This document shows positions 11,245-21,393 of a stretch of 64,000 nucleotides of DNA, piece after piece. Source of the stretch: Areca catechu. Lineage: Eukaryota; Streptophyta; Magnoliopsida; Arecales; Arecaceae. Below the pieces are notes generated by a model. That model saw only the letters and a program-made list of their open reading frames with translations, made no database searches and was not told the DNA's origin. The stretch lies in assembly GCA_021397845.1 (NCBI GenBank), contig JAHSVC010000065.1:62001-126000 (forward strand). Direction: 5' to 3'. The position numbers were made by a program, and so were the translations under genes. The first letter of the stretch is position 1; each line of letters begins with the position of its first letter.

Positions 11245-12594
11245 ACATGGTTTGATCTTTTAATAAGCCAATCCATCACTAATTATAAAATTGTGGCACA
11301 AGACTTCTACTTTATGCTTGCTTATATCCCCAAATTCTAAACATGTTGCTGACAAGTCATATATGTACCTAAAACTTTTGTAATCATTTCTTTTCAACTA
11401 AGTAGTCATTTTCACTGGTATGAGTTCCAAACTTATCTATAATAAATTAAGACCTTATACAAAATGATTAGCCAGAAGATACTATTTAGATTTCTCGAAC
11501 CTATAAAAGTACCCATAACAAAAAAGATAATTTGTTTTAAAGAAAAAGAGATGGTGCAAGTACTACTTTCTAGGGCTAAAATCAAAACCTCTGCAAGGTT
11601 ACTGGCAAAACCAACAATCAATTCAAAGTTTATATCCCTAACAAAAATGATCCAAAACATGGGAATCTGTAGAGCACCGAGCTCTAGGTGGCTTGGTGAT
11701 GTATTTTCAGCTTGACTGAAATTCTCGAGAAAATGTGACTTGATTTACAAAATTGCAGAAAAATTGTTGGACATTGTCTTGATTTAAACCATGCACTTTA
11801 AAATCCATTTTGTAGACAGGCTGATTACAGTGGATCCCAGATAGCATGTTCATCCATTTGTAATGTTATGAAAAAATTTGCCAACCTGCTAACTCATCCC
11901 AAAAAAAAGGAATAAAAAGGATATCAGTTCAACACACTTTACTATTTCCACGGTCATATTTATGCAGACTCCAAATAGCAACAACATTTGAGTTTCTTTG
12001 AGTTAAATTATTCCTAACTTTAACATCTTGAGCACTCCTACCAGTTGCTGACAAATAGAAAGAAATATCGGACAAATACATACATATCAACCAGACATGA
12101 CAAGGTTGTTTCAATAATTGACAAATAAAATGCACCTATCTAAAACAACACAAAATCTGGGGAACTTAAGCAATGCAAGGCCTCTTTCTCCAGTTATCTT
12201 CATTGTAGTTAACCTGTTTGCATTCATCAAGCCATTTATTGTATCTATTATATGCTAAGATTCACAAAACTATTGCAAAAAAAAAAGTAAACTAAAATAA
12301 TATACTAACAATAGAAGGATTAGAAAAGAACTGTGCTACACAGCCCAGTGGCATGCATGGGTCAGATAAAATATATATTAGCACCCAAATACAAGTATTC
12401 TAAACATCGATGGTGCCATGTCAAAACTAGTTTCTCATATTACAAATCAACAGGGCCAATTTATAATCTTCATTGTATGGCTAAAATAGATTACAGTCAT
12501 ACTGAATATATACCAAAGAATTTTCATAATTTGCCCATCAAAATTTTCAAGACCATTACTTTGGAGCCCAGCCAGTTTATGAGAATATAGGTTG
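11245..12594. other. Intergenic stretch, no gene recognised
   Basis: AT-rich sequence between the solo LTR and the LTR array. Short frames exist on both strands but none shows a known domain or codon pattern, and no RNA gene is evident. It seems to be one of the few stretches in the window not explained by a transposon. Confidence 0.5.
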
Positions 12595-13129
12595 TGTGAA
12601 ACCCGGGCTTTGGGCCAAAGTCAGCAAGCCCAGCCGACTTCAGCCCAAGTCGTAGAAAAAAAAAGGCAGAGATATCGGAACAGGGGAACCATCGTTCTCC
12701 CCTTATCCGGTCGAGAACTTCATCGGAAAAGGTGGGGGAGAGCCGTGGGGAAGAGGGCTTCGTCGGTGACGAGGTTGAGGTGGGTTGGAACTCCGATTGG
12801 CATGATTTTTGCTTCTCAAATGGCGAGGAAACTATCAATGTTTTTCTTTAAATCTCCCTCATCGTCGTCGAATCAAGCCCTCCCACACCATCGTTCTCCT
12901 CTCCGGCGAGCACCCGAAAGTCCGTCGAGGTCCGGTGAGTTTTCTTTTGTTGTTTAGAAGGGTTTAATCTGATTTTTTTATGGGTTGAATCGGGTTGGTT
13001 TTATCTTGGGGTCGTGCACCGTCGGTAGCCGCGCCACCGTCCGCCTCCGGTCCGTCGAGCCCTCCCTAGCAACCACCTCCCATGGCTGCTGCCGGCAACC
13101 GTGGGGGAGGCCGGTTCGGTTGAGCCGAG

Positions 13130-13310
13130 GAGGAACTCAAGGAGGGGTTCGGGAGAAGAAAAGAAAGAAGGAAGAGAAAAGAAGGAAAAGAAAAGGAAAA
13201 AGGAAAAAGAAAAGAAAAAAAAAGAGAAAAAAGAGAAGGAAAAAGAAAAAAGAAAGAGGAGAGAGAAGGAGAGAGGAGAGACAAAGAAGAGAGAGACAAA
13301 GAAAAAATAA
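13130..13310 (+). repeat. Purine (GA/AAG) tract inside LTR-A
   Basis: A continuous G/A run with GAAAAGAAAGG and GAGAGA patterns. It recurs at the same LTR position in LTR-B (21930-22200), LTR-C (24430-24740), LTR-D (29110-29350) and LTR-E (32850-33104), and as CT-rich sequence in the reverse-strand Tekay LTRs. The Lys/Arg/Glu-rich frames over these tracts are translation artefacts. Confidence 0.9.
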
Positions 13311-13839
13311 TAATAAAAATAGTGATGGGGGAGATTGAAAAGTCTATTTCTTTGGAAATTGGGGGAGTGAGGGTTTCAACGGAAGGACTACTTATGCAAT
13401 TTTGGTAAAAAAGATTTTGATTTACAAATTTTCTTAGAATTATTTATGTTTAAAAAATTATTATTGTAGGGGGCAGCTTTCTGAGCAGAAGGACATTGCG
13501 TATGTTCCGGGTACGGACCAATATCAGATGTGTTAGTTATCACCGGTGAGGTAAAGATCTCTAGACTTGATCACCAGTTGTATATATATGTACCTTACAT
13601 GATATGATTTGATTTGCATACATGAGCATCGGCATGTATGATTATTTTTGCATGGTATAGTTACTATAATCGTTGTTATTATTATTTATGTTCCTATATA
13701 CCATGTTTTATTAAGTAAAGTTATCTTTGAATGGGTTGAACCATGATATGATTTGACATGATGATGTGAAAGGATAAAGTGTTAATTAAGATAATGAGGT
13801 AATTGGACCAACCAAGCCACGGGATCGTGGTTAATGATA

Positions 13840-14160
13840 TTATCAATCATAGACGGAATCATGACAAATATTGCCAATCACAGGCATGGACAATGATATT
13901 GTCAGTCATAGGTGAAATCATGATAAATATTACCAATCACAGGCATGGACAATGATATTGCCAAACATAGGCAAAATTATAATAAATATTGCCAATCACA
14001 GACATGGATAATGTATTGCTGGTCATAGGTGAAATCATGACAAATATTGCCAATTACAAACATGGACAATAATATTACCAGTCACAGGCGGAATTATGAT
14101 AAATATTGTCAATTACAGGGATGAACAATGATATTGCTAGTCATGGGCTGAAGCATGATC
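13840..14160 (+). repeat. ~58-bp tandem sub-repeat of LTR-A
   Basis: Five to six diverged units alternate GCCAATCACAGGCATGGACA and GCCAGTCATAGGTGAAATCA with ATGATAAATATT spacers. The same array is present in LTR-B (22700-22970), LTR-C (25255-25510) and LTR-D (29865-30110). Function unknown; it lies a few hundred bases before the R-like segment GGCTGTAGAGCTC. Confidence 0.85.
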
Positions 14161-14740
14161 GTGGTTAGTCCAGAATCCTAAAGAAGAAGGATGATTAAAT
14201 TAAAACATAATAAAAAATATGATTTTATAAAAGATTTTGTCATACATGGCATTTGAGTTTGTTTTGGTTGCATGATCTGATATACTATTATTTTTCAGTA
14301 TTTTCAAATTATACTATTATTGGTTGATGGTTTGGAGACCTTACTAGGCTGTAGAGCTCATAACCCCCTACTTTTTTTCTTCTCAAAGTTGTGCAGGATA
14401 TTCGAGATTAGTAGTAGTTTGGATTCGTGGTGTAATGATGCATAGCAAGGATTAGGCCGGGCATGAGATCAAATACCAGGATTGTAGACTTTTAGTTAGT
14501 TTTGTTCAATTAGTTTGGTTGCTGATATTTATAAATCTGTGGACCATTTAGTAGTTTTTGATTTGAATAAAAGAATTATTCAGTTATATTATAAATAAAA
14601 ATGTATTGGTATAATTGTTGTGATTTAAAATGAAGTGACTCTTGTGTACCTAGACCTTGCAAGATCTCTAGAATATATTCTAGGATTTGTGCAGCCAATT
14701 ACGTAGCCAAATTCGGTGTTGGATTCGGGACGTGATAGAG

Positions 14741-14752
14741 TGGTATCAGAGC
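14741..14752 (+). other. Primer binding site TGGTATCAGAGC
   Basis: Perfect match to the usual tRNA-Met complementary primer site, three bases after the LTR-A end. It is repeated at 26094-26105 after LTR-C. Confidence 0.9.
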
Positions 14753-15075
14753 TAGGTTATGATCACCTGGGACTATGATATAAGTGATATTGAAATTTAG
14801 ATTATGATGATTTAAGACTGTGGTATAAGTGATTAGGATAGGCATGAGTGATATCGAAATTCAGGTCATGATTGTTCGAGACTGGGATATTAGTGATTTA
14901 GAAATTAACATAGTGGTTATTAGGATATGACAGAATGATATCAAAACTTAGATTATGATTACTTAGAACTATGATATAAGTGATTAAGATATAGTATGAG
15001 TAATATTGAAATTATGGTTATGATCAATATGGACTGTGATTTAAGAGGTATTTGAATTTAGTGTCATAATCGTTA
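14741..15075 (+). repeat. Degenerate tandem repeats next to the primer site
   Basis: Several units of roughly 65-80 bp repeat the theme GGTTATGATCACCTGGGACT, ATGATATAAGTGAT, GAGTGATATTGAAATT. A second primer-site-like word (ATGATATCAAAACTTAG) appears near 14938. The same block follows the primer site of the second copy at 26094-26400. Confidence 0.75.
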
Positions 15076-16773
15076 GGATATAAAGTTGGAAAGAAAATGG
15101 ATTTGAAGTTTGAATTTCCAATCTTTAAATATTATACGTAAGATCTGGGATATAATTAGTACCAAAGAGGATCATAATTGTCACCTGCAATATAAGTAAT
15201 GGGATTAATCTATGATGAATGTAAAGGGCTAGATGATTTGTACTCTTTGATCATGATAAGTAAACATATGATGGATATAGAAGAACTGGATGGGATGTAT
15301 CTTTTCCTTTGATAAGTGGATTGATCCAAATGTCAAGAGTATTGGCCTGGAATTATAGTGTGTTATGTTAATAGGTTATGCTGAATAAATAGGTTCAATC
15401 ATCAATTGAATGATTTTGGAATCCTAAACTTGATAAGGATGCAGATTATGATAACATGCTAGTTCTGTTGTTAATTATTGGATTATAAATTTTAGGTCTG
15501 TTATAAGAAGATGTTTAGGGTATAGGTTATGCAAGAGTTAAAGTATATTTTTTTGATGAATCTGTATATAGATTATGATTGAAAATATATAAGAAAAAAT
15601 ATGTTTGTGATGATGTATAGCTTTATACCTCTCTATTGGTAGATTAGATTATATTATGTTGGCATGGTATTCATATTTTGATAAGAATCTTGATAGCCTA
15701 TGTTAGCAATTGTAGATTGGATTACTGGATCTATCCTATAAGTGTTGGAAATTATCGGGTAAGTCAAACTCTAAGTTAAATTAAAATCTATAGGAAGGTC
15801 TAGTTTATCATGCTACTGGATCACATTAAGCAAAGAATTTGATTTTGAGAGACTTATATGGGTTCAGCCTATGAGGGACAATATTTTAGATAGTTTATTG
15901 ATTGATGCTAAGAGTTATGGTAAGATAGATCTACAAATAATAAGAAGATTGATTCTATTCATAAGAGCATTGATTGAAAGCCATGTACTTGTTAGAGTTC
16001 ATGATAACTTTCCAAGAGAAGAGTTGATCTAGATTGTCTAATTAAATTATCAGGAAAAGTATGATTAATCCAAACTTAAACTAGGATTATTGAAGTCTTA
16101 AAAGGATGGTTAAATTTATGCAAAGACTTTCAATATGGAAACTGGATCAGGATAAACTTTGATATGATATACCTGAAATGTAAATGAGATAAAGAGACTC
16201 AAAAACTTGCTTTGGTAACTTTGGATCTTTTTTGTACCAATATAAGATAAATTTTTAAAGGGATTCATTTAGTGAACCTAGATGGTTTAATAAATTTTAT
16301 CAGAGTGCACAATGGAAGCGTAGTGGTTGAGTTATCCTGAAATTAATTATGTTAACTCTAACTTTAGGGTGTTATGATGGGAGCACTGATTTGAATTTCA
16401 GTAATGATTTTAATAATAAATGGAAGGATAATGTTACTGATTCTTGGGCTAGTCTATAGGTGTAGCAATGCAATTTTCATCAATAGGTCCCCCTATTATA
16501 GAGGGCTATAGTAAAAAAAAAATTTGGACATCTCTAAATTTAGAATAAAGGAGTGATGATTCTTGTACCCAGCTAGGAACGGGGATATTATGACACCAAG
16601 CTCCTTTAGTTATGACATTACGATTTCTCTATTTAATAAGGGCTCGAGGTTTTCATAAGATAAAGATTGGTTGCAAAATTATAAAGAAGTTTAGGAGAAG
16701 AGAAAATGCTAAAAACCATGGCAAGTGTCTAATGCTCAAGCCTTCTTCTAAATTGTTGGTTAAGAATATATTA

Positions 16774-16804
16774 CACTACATGAAAAACCAGTTTTAGCAA
16801 CCGA
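16774..16804 (+). repeat. Left terminal inverted repeat of the CACTA element
   Basis: Starts CACTACATGAAAAACCAG and runs into AGCAACCGA. It pairs with 20828-20856 on the opposite strand over about 28 of 30 bases, with mismatches at ATG/AAG and AGTT/AGGT positions. Confidence 0.9.
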
Positions 16805-18640
16805 TTTTGTAACCAATTTTTTTGGATATATTTGTGACCGATTTTGCAACCGAATTTGCAACCGAATTTTTCAAAAAAATTTGTGACCGATTTTGCAACC
16901 AATTTTGCAACCGATATTTTTTCTGAATAATTTAGCAACCGATTTAAATCGGTTGCAAATTCAGTTGCAAAAATTTCATTTTGCAACCGATTTTGCAACC
17001 GAAACATAAATTATTTTAAATTATTTTAAATTATTATTTAAAAATTTAGCAACCAAAAAACTTGGTTGCTAATTTTTTTAAATTTAATTTTATTATTTTT
17101 GAATTTTGCAACCGATTTTTCGGTTGCAACTTTTTTTAAAAATTTAATTTTATTATTTATGAATTTTGCAACCAGTTTTTTTGCAAATTTTTTTTAAAAT
17201 TTAATTTTATTATTTATGAATTTTTCAACCGATTTTTTCGGTTGCAATTTTTTTTAAAATTTAATTTTATTATTTTTGAATTTTGCAACCGAGTTTTTTG
17301 GTTGCAAATTCTTTTTAAAATTTAATTTTATTATTTATGAATTTTGCAACCAAATTTTTGATTGCAATTTTTTTTTTTAAATTTTATTATTTATGAATTT
17401 TGCAACCGAAAAATTCAGTTGCAAATTTTTTTAAAAATTTAATTTTATTATTTTTGAATTTTGAACCTGAAAAATTTGGTTGCAAATTTTTTTAAAAATC
17501 TAATTTTATTATTTTTAAATTTTGTAACCGATTTTTTTGGTTGCAACTTTTTTTTAAAATTTAATTTTATTATTTATGAATTTTGCAACCAAATTTTTCG
17601 GTTGCAATTTTTTTTAAATTTAATTTTATTATTTATGAATTTTGCAACCGATTATTTTGGTTGCAAATTTTTTTTAAAATTTAAAATTATTATTTTTGAA
17701 TTTTGCAACTGATTTTTTCGGTTGCAAATTTTTTTTAAAATTTAATTTTATTATTTATGAATTTTGCAACCGAATTTTTTGGTTGCAAATTTTTTTAAAA
17801 TTTAATTTTATTATTTATGAATTTTGCAACCAAATTTTTCGGTTGCAAATTTTTTTTAAAATTTAATTTTATTATTTATGAATTTTGCAACCGAATTTTT
17901 CAATTGCAAATTTTTTTAAAATTTAATTTTATTATTTATGAATTTTGCAACCCAATTTTTCGGTTCCAAATTTTTTTTAAATTTAATTTATATTTATAAA
18001 TTTTGCAACCGAATTTTTGGTTGCAAATTTTTTTTAAAATTTAATTTTATTATTTATGAATTTTGCAACTGATTTTTTTGGTTGCAATTTTTTTTTTAAA
18101 ATTTAGTTTTATTATTTATGAATTTTGCAACAAAATTTTTCGGTTGCATATTTTTTTTAATTTAATTTTATTATTTATGAATTTTGCAACCGAATTTTCG
18201 GTTGCAAATTTTTTTAAATTTAATTTTATATTTATAGATTTGCAACTGATTTTTTCGGTTGCAATTTTTTTTAAAAATTTAATTTTATTATTTGTGAATT
18301 TGCAACCGATTTTTTCGTTTGCAATTTTTTTTAAAATTTAATTTTATTTTATGAATTTTGTAACCAATTTTTTCGGTTGTAAAATTTTTTTAAAATTTAA
18401 TTTTATTATTTTTAAATTTTGCAATCGAAAAAAAAAATTATAATTATATAATTTTTCAAATTTTTAAAATTTAAATTTATTTTTTTTAAAATTAGCAATT
18501 GAAAAATCGGTTGCTAAAAAAATGATAATTATTAAAAATTTGAAATTATTTTTAAAATTTGTAATTGATTTTTCGGTAGCAAAATTCAATTTAAATTTAA
18601 TTTAAAAATTGAATTTTGCAACCGAGAAATCGGTTGCAAA
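16800..18640 (+). repeat. Left subterminal repeat array of the CACTA element
   Basis: About 25 units with a ~60-bp period. Each contains ATTTTGCAACCGA, a T-rich hinge, CGGTTGCAAATTTTTTTT and ATTTAATTTTATTATTTATG. The paired GCAACCGA / TCGGTTGC words can form short hairpins. Such motifs near CACTA ends normally bind the element's own DNA-binding protein. The open frames over 17461-18341 (Asn/Phe-rich) are by-products of the period being a multiple of three in places. Confidence 0.92.
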
Positions 18641-20225
18641 CCATTGAAATCTGATTCAAATCGGACGGCTGATATCCTTAAGGGTAAAATTTTTATTTAC
18701 CGTCGTTCGGTTGCCCAAGCCCATTCTCGTCCAGCCGCCTCTTGTTCCCCCCCACTCCGGCGCTCTCGCCTCTCGTTCGCCCCCTTTCCCCTCCGGCGCT
18801 CCCTCCTCCGGCGCTCCCCCCTCCGGTGCTCCCCGCCTGCAGGCCCTCCCCCCGCCTGCATTGGGGGATGTTGCCCCCCCCATCCTCCGGCGCTCCCTCT
18901 TCCATTCCCTGACATTCCCTCTCCCAATCTCCTTAGGTGCGTCATCGATCTCTCTCCGCTTCGCTTTCGTCTCGATCGGGTCTTTGTACTGCGGCATTGC
19001 TCTCTTTCTTGGGTTTTTCCTCGTCCGTTTTGGTTTTGATCTTTTGGATGTGATTTGGTTGCGATTCGGAATGCGGGGTGTTCTTGGTTGATTTGCTTGT
19101 TTTCTTGGTTTTTTGATTTTGTTTTGAGGGTCAATTGATGGATTTTTGGGTGGGTCTTTTGGTTTGGGATCTGCGGGGGTTCTTGTAGATGGCGGAGGTG
19201 CCGAAGCTGCTGTACATTGTGGTGCTGGACGAGGGAGCGAGGAGAGGGGACGAGAGGGAGAGCTTGTCGTTCCGGTACACGCGGCCGGTGCTGCAGAGCA
19301 CGCTTCAGCTCATGGGATGCAAGGCTCGCCACGCCTTCAAGGTTTGCCTCTCAAGATCCGGTGGTTTGGTTCGGTTTTGTTTGATCTGGTGATCTTCTCC
19401 AGGTTTTCCTTTTCTTTTTGCTTTTTTCTTCCGAAGAAAGAACTAGAATTGGTGATCTGAATGCTTGTGCTCGTTGATTCTCGATATTTGTGTCAGGTGT
19501 GCGTTCTATGAAGCAAATTCTTGATTTTCTTTTGTTGTGGCTATGCATGCATGCTCAAATTTTGCACTCCTTATTGTTTTGCTCCTAGTATATGCAATTT
19601 AATGAATTTCTTGAACTAGTGAGATCAAAGGAATAATAATTATTTCTTATAAAACCCCTAATGAGAGTGATGCGGACATACTTTAGCGTACCAGTCAATT
19701 GAAAAGGATATTGACAATTGTTATTTATTTCGTTTTGTGGATCCATGTTTTCGTATTTGTTAAATTGAGTTTTCTGTTAGATTGGAACCACCATCTAGGT
19801 CTGGGATTTATTTATTGCATGTAGACCTTGTTAAATTGAGTTTTCCCTTGGCTGATGAAAGGGTGTATTCGATGCCTCATCTCTTCCTATTTAATTCAAG
19901 TTGAAATAGGATGATGCCGAACAATAGAGGTAGATTAGGTGTACTGACATCTCATTTGATGTATCTTAGACCATGATATGAGTGTTTTTCAGGTTGGAAT
20001 TAGAAATATTTTCGTTGTACAACACTGATTCTCCAAATTACATGCTTCATTGTTACATGTATGATAACCGATATATTTGTGATGGCTGTGTCCTTTGCAA
20101 GTGTATATATTGTTCTGTGGGCCTTCCACAAAATAATGATCAGAATCGTCTTCCATCACTTGATCCTAAGTTGCACTTGATATGCCACATAATTGGTAGA
20201 TCTGCAAGTGTATAGGCATAACTTT
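18641..20225 (+). other. Captured host segment within the CACTA element
   Basis: Composition changes abruptly at both ends of this stretch, from AT-rich repeats to GC-rich gene-like sequence (18700-19340) and then ordinary intron-like sequence, until the subterminal repeats resume. It looks like a promoter-proximal piece of a host gene: upstream region, C-rich 5' UTR, first coding exon and part of the following intron. TTCTTGTAG directly before the ATG resembles a splice acceptor, so a 5'-UTR intron (from near 18935 or later) is possible. I see no second coding exon. Confidence 0.8.
19189..19341 (+). pseudogene. LPA1: Captured first coding exon of an LPA1-like P-loop NTPase gene
   Basis: The 51 codons read MAEVPKLLYIVVLDEG..., then SFRYTRPVLQSTLQLMGCKA and RHAFK. 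This matches the conserved N-terminus of plant LPA1 (low phytic acid 1; 2-phosphoglycerate kinase-like P-loop NTPase linked to phytate synthesis and shoot gravity response in cereals). The exon ends in AAG followed by GTTTGCC, a fitting splice donor at 19342. The ATP-binding domain is absent, so this is a gene fragment. It is in sense with the element's plus strand and shows no stop, hence recent capture or chance preservation. Family assignment rests on the remembered conserved block. Confidence 0.8.
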
Positions 20226-20254
20226 TCTTTTTGTTTGTAATTTTTTTTTTAATT

Positions 20255-20856
20255 ATTCAATTTTAGCAACCGTTTTTTTTTTATTTTCTGATTTTTTTTT
20301 TTAGCAACCGATTTTTTTTTTTAATTTTTTTTTTAGCAACTGATTTAGCAACCGATTTTTTTTTTATTATTTTTCTGAGTTTTTTTTTAGCAATCGATTT
20401 AGCAACCGATTTTTTTTTTATTTTTTCTGGATTTTTTAATAGCAATCGATTTTTTTTATAATTTTTTATGGATTTTTTTTTTAGCAACCGATTTAGCAAC
20501 CGATTTTTTTTTTTTCTGAATTTTATTTTACCACCGATTTAGCAATCGATTTTTTTTTATTTTTTTTGGATATTTTTTTAGCAACCGATTTAGCAACTGT
20601 TTTTTTTTTTTTCAATTTTTTTTATATTTTTTTGATTTTTTTTAAAAAAAATTATGTCAAATTCGGTTGCTAAATCGGTTGCTAAATTTTGCAACCGAAA
20701 AAAAATCGGTCACAAATTTTAGCAGCCTATACTTTTGCAACCGACTAATTTCGGTTGCAAAATCGGTTGCAAATCGGTTGCAAATTAATTTAGAAACCGA
20801 TTTTTAATTATTAGCAACCGAAAAATCGGTAGCTAAACCTGGTTTTTCTTGTAGTG
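20255..20856 (+). repeat. Right subterminal repeats and right TIR of the CACTA element
   Basis: Dense AGCAACCGATTT words (20262-20600), then the complementary orientation TCGGTTGCTAAA / ATCGGTTGCAAA (20660-20840), ending in CCTGGTTTTTCTTGTAGTG. The array is shorter than the left one (about 0.6 kb versus 1.8 kb). Confidence 0.9.
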
Positions 20857-21393
20857 TTAGATCAATTATGATTTCCATATATAGCTAATCAAGAGAAATA
20901 AATCTCAGAGGTAAAGAATTGTGTACTAAATTCAAGGTTGAGATATTAATATTCATTTTAAGAGACTAAGAGAATTCGGTATGTACCATAAATCATAAAG
21001 AACAAGAATTAAGATGTGATATAATTTTGTTATAGATTTATGAAGAAATGTTCTAAGAAAGAGATCATGCAGAAGCTTGAGGATGATGGTAAATTATGTA
21101 TATCTAAGGTTTAGGTATCATAATTTTTTTTGTGGAATTAATCAATCATAATTAATTGTATTGACATCGAAGGATTAGTATTCTTGGAAGAACTCAAGAG
21201 AATTTGTTATGTATCATAAATGGAAAGGATTAGTTTGAGTATTACATAATTCGTTTGTTAAGACGTGTGAAGCAAGTACCTTAAGAGGTAGACTAATTGG
21301 GAGTTTGAGTATGACATGAGGATTGGATATTTTTAAGATTTAAAATCTCAATTAAGCTAATTTCGAGGATGAAATTATTTTAATGGAAAAAAA
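20857..21393 (+). mobile_element. Internal region of the non-coding element, right part
   Basis: Resumes GATCAATTATGATTTCCATA, matching 28086 onward. It ends in a weakened polypurine tract (TTAATGGAAAAAAA, 21380-21393), where the sister copy at 28596-28608 has AACGGGGGGAGAA. The tract may have decayed after insertion. Confidence 0.85.

Larger units (their letters stand above)
12595..14737 (+). repeat. LTR-A of the non-coding family
   Basis: Starts TGTGAAACCCGGGC and ends GGGACGTGATA, followed by GAG and the primer site. Near its start it carries AAGCCCAGCCGACTTCAGCC, a near copy of the hairpin edge motif of the Tekay LTR. It then has a purine-rich run (13130-13310) and a ~58-bp tandem repeat (13840-14160). 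Confidence 0.9.
14738..16773 (+). mobile_element. Internal region of the non-coding element, left part
   Basis: Begins with GAG and the primer site (14741-14752). The sequence has no gag or pol resemblance and is full of stops in all frames. The first ~330 bp are degenerate tandem copies of the primer-site neighbourhood. It continues after the CACTA insert at 20860. The second copy, without the insert, is 26091-28608. Confidence 0.85.
16774..20856 (+). mobile_element. Pack-type CACTA transposon carrying an LPA1 exon
   Basis: A 4083-bp element. The left end is CACTACATGAAAAACCAG and the right end is CTGGTTTTTCTTGTAGTG up to small differences; TTA stands directly outside both ends (16771-16773, 20857-20859), as expected for a 3-bp CACTA duplication. 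The paralogous sequence at 28072-28090 shows the empty site AAGAATATATTGGATCAATT. Subterminal arrays of GCAACCGA / TCGGTTGC flank a ~1.6 kb captured host segment. No transposase domain (TNP2/TNPA) is seen, so it is non-autonomous. Confidence 0.93.

Noticed and set aside
12590..12594. Target duplication for the whole LTR array
   Set aside because: GGTTG at the left edge has no partner after LTR-B (GAGTG) or at the truncated right end, so no duplication can be claimed.
14741..14752. tRNA-Met-like sequence
   Set aside because: Only the 12 bases complementary to the tRNA 3' end are present. This is a primer binding site, not a tRNA gene; no cloverleaf surrounds it.
17461..18341. Phe/Asn/Leu-rich frames with repeated NFATxFFGCxFF patterns
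   Set aside because: By-product of the ~60-bp CACTA subterminal repeat, whose period is near a multiple of three.
18697..19332. 211-residue minus-strand frame across the captured segment
   Set aside because: It is antisense to the LPA1 exon and its GC-rich leader. The frame is open because of the high GC content, and no family is recognised.
19982..20215. 77-residue frame downstream of the LPA1 exon as a second LPA1 exon
   Set aside because: No resemblance to LPA1 that I can recognise. Composition and position fit captured intron sequence.
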